Of a DNA stretch of 64,000 nt, positions 51,601 through 63,685 are shown piece by piece; position 1 is the first letter of the stretch; each line of letters opens with the position of its first letter. The translations under genes were made by a program, and so were the position numbers. Below the pieces are notes generated by a model. The model searched no databases. It was not told where the DNA came from and saw only the letters and a list, made by a program, of their open reading frames with translations. The stretch comes from Coptis chinensis. Its lineage: Eukaryota; Streptophyta; Magnoliopsida; Ranunculales; Ranunculaceae. The stretch covers positions 19,007,501 to 19,071,500 of the forward strand of contig CM027382.1 of NCBI GenBank assembly GCA_015680905.1, read 5' to 3'.

Positions 51601-51901
51601 AAAATAAGGAGAGGGCTTATCAATTGAGAGAAAAGTTAAAAATGAATGAACCACGTGGTTTTGGTTTGGTATATAAAGGCATAGCACGCAGTGTTTTATA
51701 CACCGCGTGGTTTCTGAAAAACCGCATGGGTTTGGGCTTCTGTGGCGCGGTTCTGCGAAAGCAGCGTGGACTATATGGTGCGGTTCATCCAATACCGCAG
51801 CATTTGATGTCAACTTTTTGATATCGCTCCTGAAATTGGTTGGTGCAAGTTTGGTTTGGTTAAAAAATTTGGTGTTTTTTGGTATCACTCCTAAAGATGC
51901 T
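48689..51901 (-). mobile_element. Long-TIR DNA element carrying a plant-mobile-domain gene
   Basis: The ends are AGCATGTTTAGGAG on the left and AGCATCTTTAGGAG on the reversed right, with a 5-bp direct repeat TTAAG outside (48684-48688 and 51902-51906). Similarity between the arms continues inward for roughly 200-270 bp: CACCAAATTTT tracts, then GC-richer ACCGCACGG / ACCGCGTGG blocks (48840-48965 and 51670-51810). The minus-strand interior encodes a decayed plant-mobile-domain protein and no recognised transposase. The superfamily is uncertain; plant mobile domains occur in several transposon groups. Confidence 0.65.
49320..51560 (-). pseudogene. Plant mobile domain (MAIN-like) protein pseudogene
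   Basis: Probable start ATG 51560 (MDPFQPFDGDDDEY then a TAG), followed by a very acidic N-terminus (DIEVEEAEEVEDDGGEE). The plant mobile domain begins near 51015: ALVERWWNTTHTFHFSCAEL, then FTPLDFIMISGLSIGIGQPI, as in MAIN and MAIL1-type proteins (THTFH, LED/PLD, GLPI motifs). It continues at 50600-50325 (LGSSVYATLIATLD, FIGLLEIWFYEHF) and 50279-49884. The C-terminus to 49320 is a Gln/Glu-rich coiled coil (AYEDIQQVYTQQHQAYEELQ). Several frameshifts and stops occur. Host PMD proteins act in silencing and genome stability; the role of transposon-borne ones is unknown. Confidence 0.75.
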
Positions 51902-51906
51902 TTAAG

Positions 51907-52022
51907 AACAAGAAAGATCTCAAAAATTCACACAAATATGAATGAATTCAGGATAAGATGCGTGTGTTTTGGGAATGGGGACGGGCAGAAGATTGTGTTC
52001 CTAAATTAATCTACAATAGGGT
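51907..52022. other. Short spacer, no feature
   Basis: AT-rich spacer between the plant-mobile-domain element and the following MITE cluster. Confidence 0.4.
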
Positions 52023-52150
52023 AAGGGTGATCTTAAACACCCATACAAACACTTCAATACCCCTTTACTAACTAAAGTTTTTGTCATACCCCAATAATTG
52101 CCCTCAATCTAATAATATCCCCCAAATTAATTTGGGGTGTGGGGGGGGAG

Positions 52151-52430
52151 AACACACACGACCTTATTTTTTTTGGCAATCTTCTTATTGTTAATATTGC
52201 AAACAAACTCACATTTATGTTTGGCATTTGTACTTGTTCATTGTAGTAATCAGGGTCGATCCTGATTACTAGGGGAACACACACGACCTTATTTTTTTGG
52301 CAATCTTCTTATTCCACCACTCTATTTCTCTACAGAGAAAAAAAAATGGCACTTTGTTAATATTGCAAACAAACTCACATTTTTGTTTGGCATTTGTACT
52401 TGTTCATTGTAGTAATCAGGGTCGATCCTG
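52151..52430. repeat. Tandem duplication within the MITE cluster
   Basis: Unit 1 (52151-52275) and unit 2 (52276-52430) both begin AACACACACGACCTTATTTT and both contain GTTTGGCATTTGTACTTG and CAGGGTCGATCCTG. Unit 2 has about 40 extra bases after CTTCTTATT. Confidence 0.85.
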
Positions 52431-52639
52431 GGCCTATGCTGTATAAGCCCTTGCATAGGGCCCCAATTTCTTTTTTTAAAAAAACAAGGGCCCCATTTTG
52501 CTTACAAAAACCTACTATAGTGTTAAAAAACCAATAGAAATCCATTATAAAAGCCCAATCCATGAAAAAAAGAAACAAAATAAAAGGCCCATATTTAGAG
52601 AACTTGCACAGGGCCTATTGGAAGTTAGGGCTGGCCCTG
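52417..52639. mobile_element. Small hAT-type MITE (223 bp)
   Basis: Perfect 8-bp duplication GTAGTAAT (52409-52416 and 52640-52647). The ends are CAGGGTCGATCC on the left and CAGGGCCAGCCC on the reversed right. The interior repeats GGGCCCC and GGGCCTA. Its first 14 bp also occur at 52250-52263 in the neighbouring duplicated unit. Confidence 0.85.
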
Positions 52640-52924
52640 GTAGTAATCCAAAGTATAATAGTCTTCTGAGTTCTCCCAATCATCAAAATTTGATTTTTGA
52701 ATTTTTTACTAAATTTTCATTAGGTTGGCATTCATCCTCATTACTTTAGTATAGTTGATTCAAATCAAAAGTGGTGTTTCCATGTTTATTGAGAGAAATG
52801 TTGCTAAATAAGAGGTTATTGGAGAAGAAATCAAGAACATTTTTTTTTTCTTTTGATAGAAGAAGAAGAAGGAGAAAAAGTTCTTTTTTAGTTACAAGTG
52901 AAGAACATATATATATATATATAT

Positions 52925-53325
52925 AGAAGAGGGATAGAGGCACATTTTTATGCGCACATTATAGCCACATTGTAAATTAATTCAAACAAAATCATAGACT
53001 TAAAAGTTGAATTAAGGGCTGATTTTTTGTAGATATGATTTCCCCACAATGGAGAACATGCTCACAAAAATTTAGCTCATTCAAAAAAGTCTAACATTAG
53101 AACATGCTCACAAAACTTTTAGACCGTTAGATGAAAAGTTCAAAAATGAACACAAATGAACACTAATTTTTACATGGTTAGACATATCCAAATATTATGA
53201 TTTTTTGTGAGAATGTTCTTCATAGTGGGGAGATCATCTCCACAAAAAACTAGGCCTTAATTCATTTGTATGTCGAAAATGTGGCTATAATGTGCGCATA
53301 ATGAATGTGGCTATATATAGAGTTT
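52925..53325. mobile_element. Foldback MITE (about 400 bp)
   Basis: Nearly the whole element is one inverted repeat. The left arm has TATGCGCACATTATAGCCAC, GAATTAAGG and TCCCCACAATGGAGAACATG; the reversed right arm has TATGCGCACATTATAGCCAC, GAATTAAGGCC and TCCCCACTATGAAGAACATT. The arms meet near 53125. TATATATAG on both sides could be a 9-bp duplication, but the AT microsatellite makes this uncertain. Confidence 0.75.
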
Positions 53326-53370
53326 AGTATGTGGTCATTTATAGTTTTACAATGTATATTATAATAAACT

Positions 53371-56300
53371 AGTCATGACCTGTGCCTACGTCACTCTGCT
53401 TTTACAAAAATGCATACAACATTTTTTGTATTATACAATTTCACGCTAAACAACTATATTAAGCATCTTGAAAAAATAAATGATCCTCAGCATCTCCTTA
53501 TGCAATTGATACTTTCACCAAATGAGGTTCTTTCAGGTGGGTTCAAAAGTTTAAGTTTAATCTCATTTGCAACCAAGACCTGCTACTAAAAAAAAATGTT
53601 TTACCAATTATTTTATAATCCCGAAAACAGACGTACTTTTTTCAAATTTTTTTAGTACGGGTGGGAAGAGTTTCAATTCAGAAGGACTGCTTTTCTAATA
53701 GAGATCCATGTGGCTATGCTACTCCGGCCATATGGTCATGCAATCCGGCACAAATGCTATTACAACTCAAACGAAGGATGTACATGTCTATGTACAATAT
53801 GATATTTTTATGTAATGGTGTTCCTAGCTTGGGCATTCCACTCCATATTATTATGTTAATGAAGTGCCTCTCTACATGCCCCCTCCCAAAGCCTTTTTAT
53901 TAGTGGACATACAATGTAATTTTGTCACACACTAATTAGCTCTATATATCTTAATAATACCAGTAAAGACAGATCACTAACTTGAACCCATTGTGCAACC
54001 CTTTGAATCCTTTCATTTTGAGTTTTATCGATCTGATCAACTTAGTACAACTTTTTTAGGAGATAACAAATGAAAAGAGGGAGAGATGTGTAGTACGAAG
54101 TAACAGATCAGAAAAATGAAGAGAAGAAGAAGAATTACACTATGGATTAAAAGCAAGACAACCAACTGAATTTCACTTCACAATTAGGAGTCATTACTGA
54201 TTGTTCAATTACCATCCTAAAAAGAATGTAGTGGTGGATATTGAGATTTCTACGTGGGAGGTTTGTTGGCGGTATTGATCTTTGTGATGCCAAATATATA
54301 TGGTACGGTTTTTATCAGGCCAGACTATAATGGTGCTTCTATTTCTAAAAAGTATCCAACGGTAACAAATTAATTTTTTGAAGAAGGTATGCATACGGAA
54401 TCACCATGGATTATGTTTTGAGGTAAAGTAAGAAATCATCTTAAGTTTAATGCTATATATAGATCGAGGAATGAAACCAATTGTACACACAAAAACAAAA
54501 ACATATAATTTCAGATATTATTAGATTGTTATTGTATGGAACTCCAAATTAAACATGCATCAAATATAGGATTGGATACCATAGTTATATAAAGTTATAA
54601 AAACAAACTCCCAATTGACCATTGCTCGTTTAAAGATCAATACTGGGGTAGTGGATGAACTACAACTATAAGATTGTATAAAAGGGACATATTTACAAAA
54701 TTGACGGACCTAGAATAAAAATTAATAATCTCCCGTTCGAATTGGTTGGAGAGAAAATTTAGGGATGTCATGCACTTTGCCAAGACATGCATAGAACTAA
54801 TTTTCAGGACAACTAATGCTCACCTTGCAAACTCAATCATTAGATATGATTTTCATGTTGAAAGAAGCTTACCACTGGAGAAGATGAACCAAAGAACGTA
54901 AGAAGCTTTAAACCTTTAATAAAGACTCTTAAAATAAAGTTATGGAAGAACTACCATTTGGGTTTCTAAATCAAATAAGATTGCTTCCTAGATTGTCTCC
55001 TAAATTGTAGGATTTTAATTTTAAGAAAGTTTAACTACACAGATCCCGAGGAAATCAAGACCACCACTTAAGCCCTTATAACTTTGCTTAAAAAAATGAG
55101 CTGTTTATGTCACCTGCACAGAAGCCCTTATTTAACAGATCTATAAGAATTTTAATATAACAGATCCTCATGTATAATTACTTAATCCCAAATAGTAATT
55201 ATGGGTGCCTTTCACACTCAGCATGTCAACACTAAAAATTACATTTAGTCTCCGTGGAGACGATAAAAAATTACATATGTTTCCAAATAATTGTACAAAA
55301 TTTATCTAACTTGAATGACATTTTTACAATACGGATGTATAGTAACTTGATCTATATATTACCTTTGTCTTCAACCTGAATGATTCTTGATTTTGTTTCT
55401 CACCATTTACTTTTTATCTAACAAAGTAATATAAAACCTTGGAATTCATTTTCTCTTTCTTCCCAGCTCACAAAGCTTTATGGATAACAACCGATGGAAC
55501 TAAGTTATCTTAGCCCACCCCGAGAGCATTGATTCCTGAGGCATCTTAAGTCTCCAAACCTTAAGTAGCAAATCACTTTAACATGGATTATCATTTTCCT
55601 TTCTCTATCAAACACCTACCTGCACACTTGCACTGCAAATAAGATCAGCATATTGAACATTTGCTTATATGAATTGAAGGATAACATGTTGTAAAAAGTG
55701 AGTACCATTGCCTATTCGTATCATGCTCCTGCAAAATTTTGAGTATCCACAAAATGTCTAAATGTTGAGATAAATATAATTAAGTATCCATATCTTTCAA
55801 CACATAAAACCCAATTTCACAACGCTCAAATTAACGCTCAAATGTTCAATTGATGCTAGTATAACTCAATGACGCGCAAGGAGGCAAAATGCATAATATT
55901 TGGCACCATCGAACATTCAGTTGTTGCAACCTTGGTTTTCCATATATTAATATACATATACTTCAACTATTTGTGTAGGCATAGTCTCCATTCCCCAAAA
56001 AAATTAGTGTCATTAACTACATAGACAATGCCACCTGCAAGATATGTAGAAAACAAAATTATATAAAATGTTACAAATTCATTTAATTTGCCATCACTCA
56101 CGAATGCAGAATGGGGTGCCAATAAGTTTTAGGAAACACAATCCAAGAAAAAAAATGAGTTAGATTTTAGACAACTTCAAATAAATTTAGATAAGTTAGA
56201 ATTTAAATAAGTTAGATAAGTTATTTAGATAAGTTTCATAAATTCTAGATAAGTTAGTATTAATTTCATAAAGATTGTTTCCTAATTAGAATCAACTTGC

Positions 56301-56676
56301 TCTTTAATCATGCCGGTCTACCGTCAGATGTACTGATTGTATTAACTATTAGCCATCCGATGTAGGCTTTAGACAAACCTCTTAAAAACCAAGTTGTTTT
56401 ATTATATAGACTAGAATTTAACCCGTGGCTACGCCACTCGAGTCATTATGGGTGAATATGGCAAAATAAAATTGTGCCAATTTATTATTTTAACCCCAAT
56501 TTTATTGGAAAAAAATCAAGAGTATTTTCACTATTATTTTACATTTAAATTGAACTTTTGTGCATCATACATACTCAATTTCACACGGCAATATGCCCAT
56601 AAAAGTAATGCACCCACAAGTGCTTCAAATCCCATGAATAAATATGCTTTATGTCAACAAAATATGAATAGTTGTT
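53371..56676. other. Intergenic, no gene recognised
   Basis: 3.3 kb of AT-rich DNA. Two stretches resemble each other in direct orientation: AAACTAGTCATGACCTGTGCCTACGTCAC-type at about 53367-53395 and AGACTAGAATTTAACCCGTGGCTACGCCAC-type at about 56408-56437; such CCGTGGCTACGCCACGG-like starts occur at the edges of plant repeats. ORFs at 53661-53903 and 54209-54394 have no known domain. No RNA gene was seen. Confidence 0.4.
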
Positions 56677-57564
56677 AAGTCTGTCACAGCCCGATTTTCT
56701 AAACAATTAAAAATAATGAATATTTGAAATATAAATATCTCAAACATCATTATGTTCAATTGTCTAAAAACCCAGGCTATGACGGGGTGATACAACACAT
56801 GTCAAAACCTAAAACCCACATCACAACAGGATCAACTTAACAACAAAAATCTCCAAATTCCTCAACTATCACTTTATTCAGAACTTTCTTCCATCCCAAT
56901 ACAAACATAAACAAACTTTAAGAATAAAAATTTCCAACATCGTATTCTCATGTCATATAAAAATGTAACCTACGTTATTACATCATTCCAAAGATCAGAC
57001 CTAATAAACTAAACTCCCAGACTGCTCCAGGCGAGAATCCAAATCACACGCCATGGTTCCACTGCCTTCCACCTATGTTCCCAAGAACACACCCACGTTG
57101 CCAAAACAAAGCAAACATGGGTCAACAAAATGAAATTTGCTGGTATGAGTAGACTAACCACATATAAACATTATCATACTTTAATTTTCCAAACAATCAC
57201 TTTATATTTTTCCCATAACTTAAGCATTCACAGCTTGGAAGACAGGTAGTTCCGTCATTTCAACCGGCATAGCTTCTTCCCAAGCAAGACTTCCATTTAT
57301 TTTCACTCATTCAAATCACTCGTTTTAATAACTAAATCATTTAATTAAAACTTACCGATATCCACTGCTGTATAAGGGTAGGACCGCGTCCCTGCACAAA
57401 ATGTTATTAAGTCCTACCCTCCTGCAAAAGAAAGTTAGAACTTCTAACATTTGTCGATATCCTATAGGCATTCAAAAGTAAACCCAAGCACACTCGCACA
57501 ATCAAATTAATTTCTCTTATTAATTAATCAATTACTTTTCTTATACACATATTTCACAACCTAT

Positions 57565-57800
57565 GTACCTTAGGTCATTCCCGCCACATTCAAGGAATAC
57601 CCAACCTTACATTCCTCAGACACTCAAGGAATACAACTAACCCGCAAAGGCTAATACCTTAGTTCCTCTCTACAGGGTAGTCCAAACAATCGGTCATTCA
57701 TGACACATTCAATAAATACCGGGTCATTCATGGCACATTCAATGAATACCCCTATATAACGCTTAACGGGCCATTTATGACACATTCAATAAATGCCCAC
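57565..57800. repeat. Degenerate 30-50 bp repeats in the solo LTR
   Basis: Five imperfect copies of a unit with CATTCATGACACATTCAATAAATACC, best preserved at 57696-57720, 57723-57750 and 57770-57798. Confidence 0.65.
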
Positions 57801-58156
57801 CTAACATATGACATCAAGCAAATCATAAAACTCAATTATGAAATTTTAGGCGTGGAGAGTTCTAAAAGAGGGGGTAATTTTGTTTACGCATTATTGAACT
57901 TGATTGCATGTATTATTTCCGAGAACGAAGTAGTATCTTGATTCATGTATTTTGATTTACGCGTTATTAATTTTATGGATGTCTTAGTGTCATAGCGCCG
58001 TATATCATAAGAGATTGAAATATCACATAATAATTAATACACGTACACACGTATATATATATATATATAGGTCTTAGCCTAAAGTCAAGCACCTATCCCA
58101 ATAGACCTATCCTAATAAACCGAATCATAAACCGAGTTAAAATATCAAATGGGGTT

Positions 58157-58235
58157 AACTGGTCAAAGTCAACCCTAGTCAAAAGTCAACTCTAGTCAAA
58201 GTCAAAGTCAACTCTGGTCAAAGTCAAAGTCGGCC
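58157..58235. repeat. GTCAAAGTCAA short repeats
   Basis: Eight or more copies of (C/T)CTAGTCAAAGTCAA or parts of it in tandem. Each carries TTGAC on the complement, so the block is a dense array of potential W-box cores within the LTR. Confidence 0.65.
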
Positions 58236-59643
58236 TGCCAAGGGTCAACAACACTCAACCAGTCCCAAAAACCGATTTATCTAAGCTGACCAGGTTCAAT
58301 AACTTAAGCTTTAACCTGGCCCATAAACTGGTTTGGCCCAACTTGAAGATCCACTTAAAATGCTATGGACCAGCCCCAAAAAAAACCAAGGCCCGAAATC
58401 GAGGCCCAAAGAAAACTAATTGAACTCTGCCCAACCACTAAAACAAAACCGGCCCAAAGTAAAACCAAAAAGCATTGGCCCAAGGCCCAAAGCCCAAACC
58501 CGACTCTGTTTCATCTTCTCCTCCACCGGCTGACCAAATATCGACGACCACCACCGGCTGACTCGTGGCGCCATCGACCCCTTATCTCCTCCTCAAGTCG
58601 GTTCGACTCCCCATCCCAACCCAACCAACTTTAATGAAAACAAAAGCTCAAATCATTCAATCCCCATTTATACATCAACCTAGATCTAAAATTCGAGCCG
58701 CCATTAATGGTGCTTCAAGCTCCAGCTCGGCCCCCACCCAATCCAACATCAAACATGCATCCACAACCCACCAAATTAAACAAAACAATTCAAACTATTT
58801 AAAACACATAATACCCAAATCCCATTATCCACAATAATGGCGATGCGCCATTGACGCCCTCTTGGGAGCTTCCAACAGCTCTATGCTAACCACCAACCAT
58901 CAACTTACCAACATCACAACATAAAAGAAAGTTCAAACACGCCCATAAGATTTCTTTCAACTGTTCTGGCGATTTCGCCGCCATTAACAGTTTAAGCTTT
59001 TCTCCAAGCTTTAACAGCCCACTCACTACGGCTAATCATCCGACAAATCAAAACAACAACAACTACAGCAGTTTTTAAGTTCAAACAATGAACAGGACGC
59101 CTCTGTGCTCACGCCGCCATTAACGGTTATCCCAAGCTCCCAACAGAGTTTCAAAAATACAGTTTAACAAATTTTCAACAGTATGAGCAGGACAAAATAT
59201 CGTCTCAACAGTATGAACAGTAGGAGTTTCAAAACAGGACGAAAGCTAATAACCAAATAATGAACCGAAAATATGAGCAGAAACTTTATAACGGTATGGC
59301 ACAGACACGGAAAACTATAATTCTGTGAAATAGCAAAAATAGCTACTCACCTGAACTAACAGCTCGACGAATTTTTCTAGCCCGAATCGTCGTGCTCCAC
59401 CTCTCCAGCAAACCAGCTTCTTTCTCTGCCTCCATTTTTTTATATTTTATTATCTTCAAAACCCTATTCTCTAGAACAATGTGTTTATATACTTGGGTCC
59501 GAAACCCAAGCCCAACACCGACTCGGGCCCAAAACCAAGCCCACGTATCCCGAGTCCAATCCGACAAATTTTTAAAATAAACAATTAAATTAATTAATTA
59601 AATAGAAAAATACGTATAAAAAAACACGGGGTGTTATAAAGTC

Positions 59644-60115
59644 CCTTTATAAGAATTAGAAAAATAAATAAAAAATCAATAGCAAACTCCTATAATCCAA
59701 GGTATATATTGCTATCAATAATAACCTAAAGCTCAAGGGTTATACAAACACTGTTGGAGCACTATTAGGCTCTTAGTGAGAATTTGTCGCATATGTGTAT
59801 ACTTAGAGTGAACATTGAAGCACACCCTATCCGCGTCGTTAAGCAAGTAAATGTAATTTTCGCCAATGACAATCTTCTTGAGAGAAATTTTGTGGGTCTT
59901 TTGGCTTACTTGTTTTTAATCTTGCTAAATACATAGAGAGAATAGCTTATTCATGAGCACATAATTATTATCATCAATAGTTTTGCAGATAGTCCTGCGG
60001 TAGAACATACTTAGATCGAACAACTAAGATCCCAAATTGATATCAAATGTTTCCTGCTAAAGGACATGTCTGCAAGTCTGCAATCCAATGGACTGCCAAA
60101 CGAAGTGTCAACAGC
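59644..60115. other. Spacer between two LTR elements, no gene seen
   Basis: AT-rich, without recognisable coding sequence or element ends. Confidence 0.4.
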
Positions 60116-61716
60116 TAACACTCGCTCCTTTTGTGTTTATGAGATGGTATGTGGATGATGTAGATAGATAATGGTCGTTGAACAAAATAGAAGCGTATCA
60201 AAACCTAATTATCCCTCAATAAGTAAAGGATGAGTAGGGTATCGTTCCACTTTTAAGTGTATGTTATATGAAGAACATGACTGGAAAGGGGGTTTAAGGG
60301 ATTAAAAACTATGATTGTAGAGATTTTAGATTCTAATGCTAAACTAAACTAAATTAACTAAACTATTGAAAATTTATAAGAGAGGGAATTCAAGAGATTA
60401 GAATCCACCAATACTTTTGATATATGACCTTCTGCTTCATGGTTGTTCTTACAAGTAAACTATAATTAGGCAATCGAGCGAGTGTCGATGCCTTCTTGGA
60501 CGAAATATCGTTAACAATTAACTCTACTTAAGGTTGTTCCTATGTTTATGCTATTAATATCTTCTTTCCTTTTATGTAAGCTCGGGCAACCATTAAATGT
60601 ATTACCGAGAGCAACATCAAGGAGTACTTCCTAATAGGGCAGCCATTCAATGAATCACCACTTAAGGCAAACACAAAGAATACTTCCCCTAGGCAGCCAC
60701 TCCCTGAGCTACCCCTTCTAAGGTAACACAAAGAATATATACTTCCCTAACTCTAAAGAACTATACTACTAGAAGAAAAGTAAAAAACACTAGCATGATA
60801 TTAATATTGCAAAACATAAACCCTATTCTATACTTCTATCCCCTGGTGTGGGCAATGAAACTAATAACTAAAAACATAAAGAACTAACCTGATTGAAGAA
60901 CACCATGAACCAGAAGAATCATTAAACCTTAAGCATCAACTTCATCTCCTCCCTTGAAGGAGAATATTAGCCTTCTATAAAGAAGGAAGAACACGAAGAA
61001 CGAGAAGGAGAAGAGTCGAAGAACATAAGACTAGAAAGACTAATTTATTAAGACTCGACTAGTTAAAACTGAATCTTTTATTATTAATCTCTCTCTGCCT
61101 CAAGTTCTGGAGACAAGAGTATAAGTGAATTGGCAAATTACATGAGGCACTTAGGTCCTCTATTTATAGGGGTTACAATGAGTTTTAGAAGCATTCCAAA
61201 CTGCCATTTGTTTCCTAATACAAATTAACTTCTTTTAGAGTCCAACTTTGTTTCCAAAACTGAGAAGGAAATGGCTACAGTGTCGTTTCATGCATCTGGA
61301 CGCACGATCCTTGCATCTCAGACGTGAGCATTGCGTCTAGACGCACGATCCTTGTGTCCCAGACGCGGAAGTCTATTTTGCCTCTTTTGCTCTATCCTTC
61401 TATCCTCTTTTGCGGGTTTTGGTCCAAGCAACGAATTCTTTTGCCTTGGGCTTCCAAATAGGCTTTAAAATAGGTCCAAGTCGCATCTTTAATAGCTTCA
61501 ATTCCTTGGCCTTCTCCATGATTGTCTATGGGTTTCCCATGTGATCCTTAATGCTCCAAATTGCTCCGTTTTATCCCCTTTTCTCTAATATTCCACAAAA
61601 CTCTCTTTTTCACCTATAGAATCATAAAACATAACTTACAAACACTATTAGTCCACTAAGATGGCTAAACAAGAGGCATAATCAAGGGTTAAATTGCACT
61701 TTTTAAGCACTTATCA
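60116..61716 (-). repeat. 3' LTR of retrotransposon 3
   Basis: 1601 bp, on the minus strand from TGATAAGTGCTT (61716) to ...GAGTGTTA (60116), where CA is expected and TA is found. It is homologous to 9428-11690 but has only one copy of the 0.7-kb region duplicated there. A TATAAAT-type box lies near 61160 on the minus strand. Confidence 0.85.
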
Positions 61717-61732
61717 CAACTCCCAACTAGCC
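61717..61732 (-). promoter_or_regulatory. Polypurine tract of retrotransposon 3
   Basis: On the minus strand GGCTAGTTGGGAGTTG abuts the LTR start. Confidence 0.5.
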
Positions 61733-63685
61733 TTTTGCTAGTCTTTTAGCAAATAAGATAAAAAAAAAAATAGATAAGTGATCAAAATCACATCCTAATA
61801 ACAAAAATAAAATCCTAACTCACTTTCGCAGGCATCGTGATTGTATTTACCATATACAACAAGGCTTTGAACTTTTAAGTTCCCCAAAAAGGATGAGTTA
61901 TAGTCTCGTGAGGGTTTTCAGGTAATATACCCACAAAATCAAACAATAACATGTTCAAGAATGATAGTATTTTTTAGAGAGATAAATTCCTTATCCACTT
62001 AGTGCTTACTCCAATAGACGGTCTCCATTGCTAACTACATTCTGCAAAGACTCATAGATTATGATGGGAGATAGTAAAAATTGATAAAATTCTCAATCAA
62101 GGCTTATGTGTGTACTTAGTCAATCTCCTATACTCTCCTATCCAAGAAACGGAATCCCTAGTTTACCTTTAGACAGATAATTTCGACTTTCAATCCTCAC
62201 CGGTCATACACTCAGAAAAGAATCTCTCAGAAGATGGTATACTATTTTACCTCATGTATGTGGGGAAAAGAATAATGAATATGAACATCCCACATACTAC
62301 CTTGGAAAACAGACTTCTAGATGACACTAGTCTCATGGAAAGAATGTCAATCACATATGAAGTGTTAGGTCCTTCACTTTAGCATCCTCTCACCTATTCT
62401 AGACTTCGTACCATACTGTAGTGATAAGTCATGGGTTGTAACTTGGTTTGGGTATTGGTTTATGAAGGAAAGGTAAAAAGGATTCAAAGGTTGTTTCTGA
62501 AACACTAAGGGTTTTGCTTCATTCTTTTGAAGATTTATTCAAATTTTGTATTGCAGAGAAAATTCTTCGATCCTTTGCATTTTAGCTTTTCCATCCATTC
62601 TGTTCAACTTTTTTTTTTTTAAACTCAGTGGTATATCCTTGATTAGTACTGGATATGCTTGTTTTTCACTAGCTTCTTTCACTTAGAACAGAATGATGGT
62701 CTTCATTGTATCTCTCTGATATTTCCTTGTAATCTTCCTTTTGTGCTCTTTCTTCCTCCTTGTGCCCCTCGTATTCTCAGAAACATATGGGTATGGCTGA
62801 TAAATGTTTTTGGCTATATTCCTTGTCTGGAGTTGGGTAAAGGGTAAAGGGTTTTATGAAAGAAAATAGCTTATTGTAAGGCTCAAAAGGGTTTAACATG
62901 ATGGTCCTATTAGGTGGGATAAAGGCTGAACAGGTTTACTACTTGACTTATCAGTATAATACTCTATTTCGAATAGACTACAAGACCTAATGGCTATCTC
63001 CCCAGTTGATGTCACTTCCTAATTAACCAAATCAACAAATAATGAGACTATATTACAACGACATGAAGAACTGAAAGATGTTGAGTCACTAAGACTTAGA
63101 TTTTTCGTAAGAACTCTCCAAAGAATGGGTATAAAGCTCAAGTCTCACGGGCTAAGTCTAAAAAAATCTACTTCCAATTTACTAGGGGTTTAAATCTCTC
63201 TTCTAGCACAAGTACACAAAACTAACCAAGTACTATGGTGGTGCCTTGATAAAGAATTTTGTCAACAAAAACTATGTCCGAGCATAATAAATAGTCTAAG
63301 CGGTAATTAAATCAATAATATCAACTAGCTATCAAACTCAACACTAAGCAGTATAGAATATATATCCCAGACTCATCATTAAAATTCATTTTTCTCATGC
63401 TGCTGATATAAAAACAAAAATATTTTAGTTTTTGAAAACTAATTTTCGAAATTCATTTCTCAAGTACACCCTCCCCTTACTTATGCATGCATTGACCTCA
63501 ATGTGTAAAGAAGTAAATGAAATGGATGAGAAAAAGGTAGGATATTACCATTGATGCCGAATATCAGAATTAGTTCAAGAAACAAATTTTTAGGTCTTTT
63601 TACGTCAGATCCCCAAAACGTAATGTGAGTCTTTTAAAGTCAGATTCTCAAGACTTTTGAGTCCTTTATAGTCAAATCCTCAAGA
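61733..63685 (-). other. Internal non-coding region of retrotransposon 3
   Basis: About 1.95 kb between the terminal ORF and the LTR. It has short duplicated phrases (GTCAGATTCTCAAGACT and GTCAAATCCTCAAGACT near 63640-63690) but no coding domain. Confidence 0.5.

Larger units (their letters stand above)
52023..53370. mobile_element. Second copy of the 44919-type MITE, enlarged by insertions
   Basis: The left part (52023-52140: AAGGGTGATCTTAAACACCC, later CCCCCAAATTAATTTGG) matches 44919-45040. The middle (52820-52905: GAAGAAATCAAGAACATTTT, GAAGAAGGAGAAAAAG) matches 45105-45200, and 53328-53365 (TTTAGTATG...ATGTATATTATAATAAA) matches 45215-45255. The material in between is a local duplication, a small hAT-type MITE and a foldback MITE. 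The right end is not found. Confidence 0.5.
56682..59638 (+). mobile_element. Solo LTR, 2957 bp
   Basis: Starts TGTCACAGCCCGATTTTC and ends CACGGGGTGTTATA, with a perfect 5-bp duplication AAGTC (56677-56681 and 59639-59643). The last two bases are TA instead of CA, probably by mutation. Long LTRs beginning TGTCAC(A)xCCC and ending GGGGTGTTACA are typical of Ty3/gypsy chromovirus families. No primer site or coding domains lie inside, so it is a solo LTR. It contains two sets of short repeats. Confidence 0.75.

Noticed and set aside
51577-51888. 103-codon minus-strand ORF at the right end of the plant-mobile-domain element
   Set aside because: It lies in the terminal inverted repeat, upstream of the likely start at 51560, and has no domain similarity.
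57565-57800. Regularly spaced repeats that might suggest a CRISPR array
   Set aside because: The units are degenerate, lack unique spacers of constant length and lie inside an LTR in a plant nuclear genome.
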